In this document: positions 25,718-33,192 of the stretch, piece by piece | Position numbering within the stretch: the stretch's first letter is position 1 | Layout: every line of letters begins with the position of its first letter | Assembly (NCBI GenBank): GCA_013911745.1 | Contig: JACESO010000025.1 | Coordinates: 1 to 33,192 of the forward strand | Length of the DNA: 33,192 nt | Reading direction: 5' to 3' | DNA from: Sphingobium sp. | GTDB lineage: Bacteria; Pseudomonadota; Alphaproteobacteria; Sphingomonadales; Sphingomonadaceae | Program-made: the position numbers and the translations under genes | The notes under the pieces: model-generated | Told to the model about the DNA's origin: nothing | The model's input: only the letters and a program-made list of their open reading frames with translations | The model's database searches: none

Positions 25718-27829
25718 ATGATCCAGCTTATCGTCCTTCTTCCCCTGCTGGCGGCCGCCATTGCGGGCCTCGGCAACAAGGCCCTGGGCAAGCTGCCGGC
25801 CAAGATCGTCACCACCGGCGCGCTGTTCGCCAGCTGCGCCATGAGCTGGCCGATCTTCATCGGCTTCCTCACCGGCCATAACGAAGCCTATGTGCAGCCG
25901 CTCTTCACCTGGATCGAAAGCGGCAGCTTCGACGCGCAGTGGGCGCTGCGCGTCGACACGATGACGGCGGTCATGCTGGTGGTCATCACCAGCGTCTCCA
26001 GCCTCGTCCACCTCTACAGCTGGGGCTATATGGAGGAGGAGCCGGACCAGCCGCGCTTCTTCGCCTATCTGTCGCTCTTCACCTTCGCGATGCTGATGCT
26101 GGTCACGGCGAACAATCTGCTCCAGATGTTCTTCGGCTGGGAAGGCGTGGGCCTTGCCTCCTACCTGCTCATCGGTTTCTGGTTCCGCAAGCCGTCGGCC
26201 AATGCCGCCGCGATCAAGGCGTTCGTGGTCAACCGCGTCGGCGACCTTGGCTTCATGATGGGGATTTTCGGCACCTATCTGGTGTTCAACACCATCTCGA
26301 TCCCGGAAATTCTCGCCGCCGCGCCGTCGATGGCAGGATCGACCGTCGGGTTCCTCGGCCACCGCTTCGACACGATGACGGTGCTGTGCCTGCTGCTGTT
26401 CATCGGGGCGATGGGCAAGTCGGCGCAGCTTGGCCTGCACACCTGGCTGCCCGACGCGATGGAAGGCCCGACGCCCGTCTCGGCGCTGATCCACGCGGCG
26501 ACCATGGTGACCGCGGGCGTGTTCATGGTGTGCCGCCTGTCCCCGATGTTCGAGACGTCGCCGACTGCGCTCGGCTTCGTGACCTTCATCGGCGCTGCCA
26601 CCTGCCTGTTCGCGGCGACCGTCGGCACGGTGCAGAACGACATCAAGCGCGTCATCGCCTATTCGACCTGTTCGCAGCTGGGCTATATGTTCTTCGCGGC
26701 GGGTGTGGGCGCGTATGGCGCGGCGATGTTCCACCTCTTCACCCACGCCTTCTTCAAGGCGCTGCTGTTCCTGGGCGCGGGATCGGTCATCCATGCGATG
26801 CACCATGAGCAGGACATGCGCTATTATGGCGGCCTGCGGAAGGAGATCCCAATCACCTTCTGGACGATGACGCTGGGCACGCTCGCCATCACCGGCGTCG
26901 GCCTGCCGCTCATCGGCTATGGTTTCGCGGGCTTCTATTCGAAGGACGGCATCCTGGAAGCGGCCTTCGCTTCGGGCGGATCGGGCGTCGGCGCCTATTA
27001 TGTCGGCGTGTTCGCGGCGCTGCTCACCAGCTTCTACAGCTGGCGGTTGGTGTTCCTCACCTTCTTCGGCAAGCCGCGCTGGGCCGCGTCGGAGCATATC
27101 CAGCACGCGATCCACGACGCGCACGGGCATGGGCATGGGCATGGGCATGACGATCATGCGATGCACGGCCACGGATCGGAGCATGACAATGCGCCGGCGC
27201 AGGAAGATGCGGGGCATGATCCGCACGGACATGAAGCGGACGCGCATGCGCTGCCCACCGGCACCGGCGGCTATCATCCGCATGAAAGCCCCTGGGTCAT
27301 GCTGGTGCCGCTCGTGGTGCTCAGCCTGGGCGCAGTGTTCGCCGGCTTTATCTTCCACGACCAGTTCATCGGGCCGGAAGGCGGCATCGAGTTCTGGAAG
27401 GGCGCGCTCGCGTTTGACAGCCACCTGATGCACGCCGCGCACGAAGTGCCGACCTGGGTCAAGTTCGGACCGTTCACGGTGATGGCGCTCGGCTTCATCA
27501 TCGCCTGGCTCAGCTACATCAAGAACACGGACTGGCCGCAGCGCTTCGTCTCGCAGTTCGGCGCGCTGTACCAATTCCTGCTCAACAAATGGTATTTCGA
27601 CGAGCTGTACAACGTCCTGTTCGTGAAGCCCGCCTTCGCCATCGGCCGCTTCTTCTGGAAGTTCGGGGATGTCGGCTTCATCGACCGCTTCGGCCCCAAC
27701 GGGCTCGCCGCGCTGGTCGTGCAGGGCAACAAGATCACCCGTCGGATCCAGTCCGGCTACCTCTACACCTACGCGCTGGTGATGCTGATTGGCCTCGCCG
27801 CAGCCGCAACCTGGGCGATGACACGATAA
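25718..27829 (+). CDS. nuoL: NADH-quinone oxidoreductase subunit L with histidine-rich loop
   Basis: NuoL is the distal Mrp-type proton pump with the long lateral helix. The 703-aa protein has the antiporter signatures [19 protein letters not shown] (helix-5 glutamate), [20 protein letters not shown] and [14 protein letters not shown] hydrophilic loop at about residues 460-525 contains at least 17 histidines and includes four GGGCAT DNA units in tandem (27125-27148, read HGHGHGHGH). The loop lies between the antiporter core and the last helices. Family members usually have a short loop there, so this is an expansion, perhaps metal-binding. The start ATG is 8 bases after nuoK. Confidence 0.96.
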   Translation: MIQLIVLLPLLAAAIAGLGNKALGKLPAKIVTTGALFASCAMSWPIFIGFLTGHNEAYVQPLFTWIESGSFDAQWALRVDTMTAVMLVVITSVSSLVHLYSWGYMEEEPDQPRFFAYLSLFTFAMLMLVTANNLLQMFFGWEGVGLASYLLIGFWFRKPSANAAAIKAFVVNRVGDLGFMMGIFGTYLVFNTISIPEILAAAPSMAGSTVGFLGHRFDTMTVLCLLLFIGAMGKSAQLGLHTWLPDAMEGPTPVSALIHAATMVTAGVFMVCRLSPMFETSPTALGFVTFIGAATCLFAATVGTVQNDIKRVIAYSTCSQLGYMFFAAGVGAYGAAMFHLFTHAFFKALLFLGAGSVIHAMHHEQDMRYYGGLRKEIPITFWTMTLGTLAITGVGLPLIGYGFAGFYSKDGILEAAFASGGSGVGAYYVGVFAALLTSFYSWRLVFLTFFGKPRWAASEHIQHAIHDAHGHGHGHGHDDHAMHGHGSEHDNAPAQEDAGHDPHGHEADAHALPTGTGGYHPHESPWVMLVPLVVLSLGAVFAGFIFHDQFIGPEGGIEFWKGALAFDSHLMHAAHEVPTWVKFGPFTVMALGFIIAWLSYIKNTDWPQRFVSQFGALYQFLLNKWYFDELYNVLFVKPAFAIGRFFWKFGDVGFIDRFGPNGLAALVVQGNKITRRIQSGYLYTYALVMLIGLAAAATWAMTR

Positions 27830-29376
27830 TGGACGGCTTCCCCATCCTTTCCCTGATGATGGCAGTACCGATGGCGGGGGCCATCGCCTGTCTCTTCGCG
27901 GGCGCCAATGGCGCGCGCTGGATCGCGCTGATCGCCACGCTGGTCGATCTGGTGCTGGGCATCCTGCTCTGGGCCAATTTCGACCAGGGCGGCCTCCAGT
28001 GGCAGTTCCAGGAATATCATCCGATCTTCGGCCGCTTCGCCTGGGCGCTGGGCATCGACGGCATTGCGCTCATGCTGATCGCGCTCACCGTGTTCCTGAT
28101 GCCGATCTGCATCGGGGCGAGCTGGGAAGCCATTCAGAAGCGTGTCGGCGAATATATGGCCGCCTTCCTGTTCATGGAGGTGCTGATGATCGGCGTCTTC
28201 GCGGCGCAGGATCTCTATCTCTTCTATGTCATGTTCGAGGCTGGCCTGATACCGATGTACCTCATCATCGGCATCTGGGGCGGCGCGGATCGCATCTACG
28301 CCAGCTACAAATTCTTCCTCTACACGCTGCTCGGCTCCGTGCTGATGCTGATCGCGATGATGTGGATGGTGCATGAAGCGGGCACGACCGAAATTCCGGC
28401 GCTGATGGCCTATAATTTCGATCCGCAGGTCCAGACCTGGCTGTTCCTTGCCTTCTTCGCCAGCTTCGCGGTCAAGATGCCGATGTGGCCGGTCCACACC
28501 TGGCTGCCTGACGCCCACGTGCAGGCGCCGACCGCGGGGTCGGTGATTCTGGCAGGCGTGTTGCTGAAGATGGGCGGCTATGGCTTCATCCGCTTCTCGC
28601 TGCCGATGTTCCCCGAAGCCTCCGCGCAGCTGGCGTGGCTGGTCTGGGGCCTGTCGATGGTCGCGGTGGTCTACACCAGCCTCGTCGCCCTGGTGCAGAG
28701 CGACATGAAGAAGCTGATCGCCTATTCGTCGGTCGCGCACATGGCGATCGTGACGGTCGGCCTGTTCGCCTTCAACCAGGCGGGCATCGAGGGCGCGATG
28801 ATGGTGATGCTGGGCCACGGCCTGGTGTCGGGCGCGCTGTTCCTGTGCGTCGGCGTCATCTACGACCGCCTGCATACGCGTGAGATCAGCCGCTATGGCG
28901 GCCTCAGCATCAACATGCCCAAATATGCGGTGCTGTTCCTGCTGTTCACCATGGCTTCGGTCGGCCTGCCGGGCACGTCCAACTTCGTCGGCGAATTCCT
29001 GTCGCTGATGGGCATCTACCAGGCGTCGAGCTGGGTGGCGCTGGTCTGCACCACGGGCATCATCCTGGGCGCGGCCTATATGCTCTACCTCTACCGCCGC
29101 ATCGCCTATGGCGAACAGGTGAATGCGGACGCGGCGGCCATGCCCGACCTGTCGGCGCGCGAAGTCGCGCTGCTGGTGCCGATCGCTGCGGCGGTGCTCT
29201 GGATGGGCATCTATCCCGAGAGCTTCCTGGCGCCGATGCGCGCCGACATCCGCGCGCTCGAAGCGCGCCTCGCTCCTGCGGCGCCCGCAGGCGATTCTCA
29301 CATCAAGATGGGTGCGGCCAAGCCGGCCGGCGAGGCCCATCATGACGAAGTATCTGCGCATGGGGAGGCGCACTGA
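27829..29376 (+). CDS. nuoM: NADH-quinone oxidoreductase subunit M
   Basis: NuoM is an antiporter-like proton-pumping subunit. The 515-aa protein has about 14 helices, with LYLFYVMFEAGLIPMYLIIG (key glutamate), KMPMWPVHTWLPDAHVQAP and KLIAYSSVAHMAIVTVGLF. The last 30 residues form a polar tail rich in histidine (KPAGEAHHDEVSAHGEAH), beyond the usual end. The ATG overlaps the nuoL TAA by one base and its TGA overlaps the nuoN ATG by one base. Confidence 0.97.
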   Translation: MDGFPILSLMMAVPMAGAIACLFAGANGARWIALIATLVDLVLGILLWANFDQGGLQWQFQEYHPIFGRFAWALGIDGIALMLIALTVFLMPICIGASWEAIQKRVGEYMAAFLFMEVLMIGVFAAQDLYLFYVMFEAGLIPMYLIIGIWGGADRIYASYKFFLYTLLGSVLMLIAMMWMVHEAGTTEIPALMAYNFDPQVQTWLFLAFFASFAVKMPMWPVHTWLPDAHVQAPTAGSVILAGVLLKMGGYGFIRFSLPMFPEASAQLAWLVWGLSMVAVVYTSLVALVQSDMKKLIAYSSVAHMAIVTVGLFAFNQAGIEGAMMVMLGHGLVSGALFLCVGVIYDRLHTREISRYGGLSINMPKYAVLFLLFTMASVGLPGTSNFVGEFLSLMGIYQASSWVALVCTTGIILGAAYMLYLYRRIAYGEQVNADAAAMPDLSAREVALLVPIAAAVLWMGIYPESFLAPMRADIRALEARLAPAAPAGDSHIKMGAAKPAGEAHHDEVSAHGEAH

Positions 29377-30812
29377 TGATCGATTCCGCTTCCCTTCTGG
29401 CGGTCCTGCCGGAACTCATCCTGACGGCAGGCGGCCTCGTGCTGATGCTGGTCGCGGCCTTCGGCGGCGACGGCAGCGCGCGCGTGGTCAACTGGCTGTC
29501 GGTCCTGACGCTGGCGATCGCAGGCGTGTCGATCTCCACCTCGCTTGCGCACGGTCCCGACGCGTTCGACGGGCTGGTCAGGGCCGATGCCTTCTCCGCC
29601 TTCGCCAAGGTGCTGATTTACGGCGCGGCCGCCGCCGCGATCCTGCTCGCGCCGCGCTTCTTCCTGAGCGACGGCAAGGAACGGCCCGAATATCCCGTGC
29701 TGATCCTGTTCAGCAGCATCGGCATGGGCATGATGGTGTCCGCCGGCGACCTGCTGACGCTTTATATCGGCCTCGAAATGCAGAGCCTTGCCGCCTATGT
29801 GCTGGCGAGCTTCATGCGGCAGGACGGGCGCTCGTCCGAAGCGGGCCTCAAATATTTCGTGCTGGGCTCGTTGGCGAGCGGCATCCTGCTCTACGGCTCC
29901 GCGCTGCTCTATGGCTTCACCGGTACGACCGCGTTCGACGGCATCGCGGTTGCGATGGGCGATGGGGTGTCGAACGGCGAACTGTTCGGCATGGTCTTCC
30001 TGCTCGCCGGTCTTGCCTTCAAGATGAGCGCCGTGCCGTTCCATATGTGGACGCCCGACGTCTATGAAGGCGCTCCGACGCCCGTCACCACCTTCTTCGG
30101 CAGCGCGCCGAAGGTCGCCGCGATGGGCCTCGCCGTCCGCGTCGCGATCGAAGCGCTTGGGCCGGCGGGCCTGGACTGGCAGCAGATCGTGATCTTCGTG
30201 GCGCTGGCCTCGATCATCCTGGGCGCGGTCGCGGCGATCGGCCAGACCAACATCAAGCGTCTGATGGCCTATTCGTCGATCAACAATGTGGGCTTTGCGC
30301 TCATTGGCCTTGCCTGCGGCACGCCCGCCGGGGTCGCCGCGACGATGAGCTATATGGCGATCTACGTCGTCATGACCATCGGCGCCTTCGCCTGCATCCT
30401 CCAGATGCGCGACGCCGAAGGCCGTCCGGTCGAAAGCATCGCCAGCCTGTCTGGCCTGTCGCAGTCGCGCAAGGGGCTGGCCGCTGCCTTCGCCATCTTC
30501 ATGTTCTCGATGGCCGGCATTCCGCCGCTTTTCGGGTTCTGGGCGAAGTTCCTGGTGTTCGACGCTGCCGTCGCCGCCAACCTGACCGCGCTAGCCGCAT
30601 TCGGCATTGCGGCCTCGGTGATTGGCGCTTTCTATTATCTCAAGATCATCAAGACGATCTATTTCGACGAACCGGCGGCCGCCTACGAGGCGAAGGGCGG
30701 GGCGGTCGAGAATATCATCCTGACCGCCTGCGCGGTGGTGATCGTCTTCGGTTATCTGCTGAACCCTGTCCTTGACGCGGCGAGCGCATCGGCGGCGGCG
30801 GCGCTCTTCTGA
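29376..30812 (+). CDS. nuoN: NADH-quinone oxidoreductase subunit N
   Basis: NuoN is the third antiporter-like subunit. The 478-aa protein contains LLTLYIGLEMQSLAAYVLAS (helix-5 glutamate), FKMSAVPFHMWTPDVYEGAP and NIKRLMAYSSINNVGFALIG, in the right order. The length is normal and 13-14 hydrophobic segments can be counted roughly. It closes the nuo set; the TGA overlaps the apparent CTG start of birA, so that gene is probably translated as a continuation of the operon. Confidence 0.97.
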   Translation: MIDSASLLAVLPELILTAGGLVLMLVAAFGGDGSARVVNWLSVLTLAIAGVSISTSLAHGPDAFDGLVRADAFSAFAKVLIYGAAAAAILLAPRFFLSDGKERPEYPVLILFSSIGMGMMVSAGDLLTLYIGLEMQSLAAYVLASFMRQDGRSSEAGLKYFVLGSLASGILLYGSALLYGFTGTTAFDGIAVAMGDGVSNGELFGMVFLLAGLAFKMSAVPFHMWTPDVYEGAPTPVTTFFGSAPKVAAMGLAVRVAIEALGPAGLDWQQIVIFVALASIILGAVAAIGQTNIKRLMAYSSINNVGFALIGLACGTPAGVAATMSYMAIYVVMTIGAFACILQMRDAEGRPVESIASLSGLSQSRKGLAAAFAIFMFSMAGIPPLFGFWAKFLVFDAAVAANLTALAAFGIAASVIGAFYYLKIIKTIYFDEPAAAYEAKGGAVENIILTACAVVIVFGYLLNPVLDAASASAAAALF

Positions 30813-31516
30813 GCCTGTTTCGCTTCGTCGAGGAGACCGGCTCCACCAACGCCGACTTGCTGGCGCTGGCGGAGCAGGGCGCGCCCGAAGGCATGTGGCT
30901 GCGCGCCGGTCGCCAGACCGGGGGCAGGGGGCGGATGGGTCGCTCCTGGGACAGCCCCAACGGCAATCTCTATTGCTCGACGCTGGTGCGGATGGGGCCG
31001 AACGATCCGGCCCCGCATACGCTGGCTTTGGTGGCCGCGAATGCGGTTCACGCCTTGGTTGCCCCGCTCTGCGCAGGAAGCGCCAGGATCAAATGGCCCA
31101 ATGACGTGCTGGTCGATGGGGCGAAGATTGCGGGCATCCTGCTGGAGCGGGTGGGCGACGCGATCGTCGTCGGCATCGGGGTCAACGTGACTGGGCATCC
31201 GACCGGGCTCGACCGTCCGGTAACCAGCCTCACCGCGCAGGGCGCGCGCGAGGCGGAGGCGGGGCCTTTGCTGGAACGGCTGTCGGTCCTTTTCGCCCAT
31301 TGGCTCGGCATTTGGCGGGCACAGGGTCTGGAGCCGGTGCGGACCCACTGGCTGCTCAACGCCCATCCCGCCGGCACACCGGTGCGCGTGCTGATGCCGG
31401 ATGGCGAGACGGCGGAGGGAAGTTTCGAGACGCTCGATCGGCAGGGGATGCTGATCCTGCGCTTGGCGAATGGCCAGAGCCGTGTCATTCACGCCGGCGA
31501 CGTCATTCTCACCTGA
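30809..31516 (+). CDS. birA: Biotin--[acetyl-CoA-carboxylase] ligase, probable CTG start
   Basis: BirA makes biotinyl-AMP and biotinylates acetyl-CoA carboxylase. The 235-aa product lacks the N-terminal DNA-binding domain of E. coli BirA, so it is a ligase only. It has GSTNADL (S12-T13-N14, biotin contact), the [13 protein letters not shown] loop (residues 35-47), [17 protein letters not shown] (from K95) and GIGVNV. No ATG, GTG or TTG precedes the GSTN motif in frame. The nearest, TTG at 30857, would remove the motif. CTG at 30809 gives [14 protein letters not shown] and a CTGA overlap with the nuoN stop, in the same way that ATGA overlaps join other genes here. The start is inferred, not proven. 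Confidence 0.88.
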   Translation: MSLFRFVEETGSTNADLLALAEQGAPEGMWLRAGRQTGGRGRMGRSWDSPNGNLYCSTLVRMGPNDPAPHTLALVAANAVHALVAPLCAGSARIKWPNDVLVDGAKIAGILLERVGDAIVVGIGVNVTGHPTGLDRPVTSLTAQGAREAEAGPLLERLSVLFAHWLGIWRAQGLEPVRTHWLLNAHPAGTPVRVLMPDGETAEGSFETLDRQGMLILRLANGQSRVIHAGDVILT

Positions 31517-31527
31517 GGAACCGGCCC

Positions 31528-32310
31528 ATGCTTCTCGCGATCGACGCGGGCAACACCAATGTGGTTTTCGCGCTGCTCGACGGCCGGGACATCCGTGCGC
31601 GATGGCGGATCGCGACCGATCCGCGCCGCACGGCGGATGAATATGCGGTGTGGCTGAACCAGCTTCTTCAGCTTGAAGGTTATGCCATTGCGGACGTGGA
31701 CGCCGTGATCATCGCCACCGTCGTGCCGCGCGCGCTGCACAATCTTCAGGTGCTCGCTGACAAATATTTCAAGACGAAGGCACTGGTCGCCGGGCAGGCG
31801 CCGGTCGATTGGGGCATCGAACTGGACGTGGCCGAACCCGCCTCGGTCGGAGCGGACCGGGTTGTAAACGCCATCGCGGCCCACCATCTCTATCAGGGCG
31901 ACCTGATCGTCATCGATTTCGGCACGGCGACGACATTCGACGTGGTGGATTATACGGGCGCGTACAAGGGCGGGATCATAGCCCCGGGCATCAACCTGTC
32001 TCTCGACGCGCTGGTGGCGGCGGCGGCGAAGCTGCCCAAGATCGCGATCGCGCCGCCGGAGAGCAAATCGGTGATCGGCCGCAACACGGAATCGCAGATG
32101 CATATCGGCGTCTTCTGGGGCTATGTCGCCATGATGGAAGGATTGGTGGCGCGGATGCGCGCCGAAATCGGCCGCCCGGCACGGGTGGTCTCCACCGGGG
32201 GCCTTGCGGTCCTCTTCAACGACAACAGTGATATTTTCGATGCGATTGCGCCGGACCTCACCATTCAGGGTCTCGCGCTGTTGCACGAACGGAGTTTGAA
32301 AACAGAATGA
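31528..32310 (+). CDS. coaX: Type III pantothenate kinase
   Basis: CoaX phosphorylates pantothenate as the first step of coenzyme A synthesis. The 260-aa protein belongs to the ASKHA fold: [19 protein letters not shown] (phosphate 1), [25 protein letters not shown] (phosphate 2) and [15 protein letters not shown], with the second-half motif [14 protein letters not shown] lies about 8 bases before the ATG. It follows birA by 11 bases and overlaps rnj by four, so biotin and CoA functions lie together behind nuoN, a neighbourhood I recall from other alphaproteobacteria. Confidence 0.95.
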   Translation: MLLAIDAGNTNVVFALLDGRDIRARWRIATDPRRTADEYAVWLNQLLQLEGYAIADVDAVIIATVVPRALHNLQVLADKYFKTKALVAGQAPVDWGIELDVAEPASVGADRVVNAIAAHHLYQGDLIVIDFGTATTFDVVDYTGAYKGGIIAPGINLSLDALVAAAAKLPKIAIAPPESKSVIGRNTESQMHIGVFWGYVAMMEGLVARMRAEIGRPARVVSTGGLAVLFNDNSDIFDAIAPDLTIQGLALLHERSLKTE

Positions 32311-33192
32311 CACCCGGAAACGAGCTGATCTTCCTGGCCCTTGGCGGGTCGGGGGAGATCGGCATGAACGTCAACCTTTATGGCTGCCAGGGCAAATGGG
32401 TCATGGTCGACCTGGGCCTGACCTTTGCAGATCCTGCCTATCCCGGCGTGGAGCTGGTGCTGCCGGACCTCTCCTTCATCGAGGATCGCCGCGACGACCT
32501 CCTCGGCATCGTGCTGACGCATGGGCATGAGGATCATATCGGCGCGACCCCCTATCTGGCCGCGGACCTTGGCGTGCCGCTCTATGCCACGCCCTTCACC
32601 GCCGGGCTCATCCGGCTCAAGCTGGAGGAAGAAGGGCTGACCAACGAGGTCGAGCTGAACGTCATCGATAATGAGGGCAGCTTTGCGCTAGGTCCGTTCG
32701 GCTTCCGATATGTGCCGCTGGCGCACTCGATCCCGGAGGGCAATGCGGTCCTGATAGATACGCCCTACGGCCGCATCTTCCATACCGGCGACTGGAAGCT
32801 GGACGAACAGCCGCTGCTCGGGCAGCCCTCCACGCCGCAGGAACTGACTGCGATCGGCGACGAAGGCGTGCTGGCGCTGGTGTGCGACAGCACCAACGTC
32901 TTCAATCCCGAGGCCAGCGGCTCCGAAAGCGATGTGCGCGAAGGGCTGATGCAGACCATCGCCGGCGCGAAGGGGCGGGTGCTCGTCACCACCTTCGCCT
33001 CCAATGCCGCGCGTGTGCAGACGCTGGGCGAGGTTGCAGCGGCTACCGGGCGCAAGCTTTGCGTCGCGGGCCGCTCGCTGGACCGGATCATCGGCACGGC
33101 GAAGGCAGCGGGCTACTTGAAGGACTTCCCGCCGCTGGTCGATTGGGACGATGCCATGGCCCTGCCGCGCAATGAGGTGATGATCATCGCGA
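32307..33192 (+). CDS. rnj: Ribonuclease J (3' part outside the window)
   Basis: The reading frame runs from the ATG at 32307 to the window end (295 codons seen, of about 550 expected). It starts [20 protein letters not shown] and has the metallo-beta-lactamase zinc motif [10 protein letters not shown] (H72, H74, D76, H77), then [23 protein letters not shown] and the beta-CASP start [19 protein letters not shown] and [12 protein letters not shown]. RNase J is a 5'-3' exo- and endoribonuclease for mRNA and rRNA. Its ATG overlaps the coaX stop by four bases. The remaining catalytic beta-CASP and C-terminal parts lie beyond the edge, so completeness cannot be judged. Confidence 0.94.
   Translation, partial: MTPGNELIFLALGGSGEIGMNVNLYGCQGKWVMVDLGLTFADPAYPGVELVLPDLSFIEDRRDDLLGIVLTHGHEDHIGATPYLAADLGVPLYATPFTAGLIRLKLEEEGLTNEVELNVIDNEGSFALGPFGFRYVPLAHSIPEGNAVLIDTPYGRIFHTGDWKLDEQPLLGQPSTPQELTAIGDEGVLALVCDSTNVFNPEASGSESDVREGLMQTIAGAKGRVLVTTFASNAARVQTLGEVAAATGRKLCVAGRSLDRIIGTAKAAGYLKDFPPLVDWDDAMALPRNEVMIIA

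Noticed and set aside
27125-27148. The GGGCAT tandem repeat considered as a CRISPR-like or independent repeat array
   Set aside because: It is four 6-bp units in frame in nuoL and codes for HG dipeptides; there are no spacers.
25652-27574. A 640-codon minus-strand frame
   Set aside because: It is antisense to nuoL and has the same low-information His/Arg/Glu composition; nuoL is certain.
30857-30859. TTG as start of birA
   Set aside because: It would remove the STN biotin-binding motif, which is well conserved in this frame just upstream.

Overview
The window looks like a chromosomal segment of an alphaproteobacterium of the sphingomonad group (Sphingomonas/Sphingobium type). The basis is the very high G+C, a GcrA cell-cycle regulator, nuo subunits of the alphaproteobacterial/mitochondrial type, the order nuoN-birA-coaX-rnj, and many TTG/GTG starts. 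This is a judgement from gene content and recalled protein sequences, not from a database search. Most of the window is core metabolism. I see no tRNA, rRNA, CRISPR array, transposase or phage gene, and no gene-free stretch longer than 300 bp.

Layout. (1) 1-1766: 3'-truncated gcrA (-), a divergent ABC-2 permease (+) and a very small convergent ORF. (2) 1884-7842: a surface-polysaccharide module, wecB, a small conserved-looking protein, a 144-bp palindromic element, wecC, a Wza-like export lipoprotein and a Wzc-like co-polymerase/tyrosine autokinase. UDP-ManNAcA synthesis is joined to export, but no glycosyltransferase is present. (3) 7867-10519: purine genes purQ, purS and purC on the minus strand, interrupted by a plus-strand TSUP permease, with a bidirectional terminator between the permease and purC. 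(4) 10644-13724: a Tat-exported PLP-dependent class V aminotransferase (-), divergent from an L,D-transpeptidase/M23 peptidase pair (+). (5) 13951-15774: efp, a coupled secreted proline-rich small protein, and suhB, closed by an intrinsic terminator.

(6) 15901-30812: a complete 14-gene complex I operon, nuoABCDEFGHIJKLMN, with separate nuoC and nuoD. Most junctions overlap by 1-10 bases, so translation is probably coupled throughout. A 96-aa two-helix membrane protein of unknown function and lower G+C (about 55% by hand count) sits between nuoD and nuoE and overlaps both. NuoC carries a proline/alanine then lysine/glutamate tail, and NuoL a histidine-rich loop. (7) 30809-33192: birA (apparently with a CTG start), coaX and 5'-complete rnj running off the window.

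Points most worth a second look: the orphan gene inside nuo, the 144-bp palindrome that supplies the stop codon of its neighbour, the CTG start of birA, and a possible EF-P link, since the gene coupled to efp encodes a PPPP run and NuoC encodes a PPPPP run just before nuoD. None of these is proof of a new system. The window is mainly ordinary housekeeping DNA with a few odd insertions.
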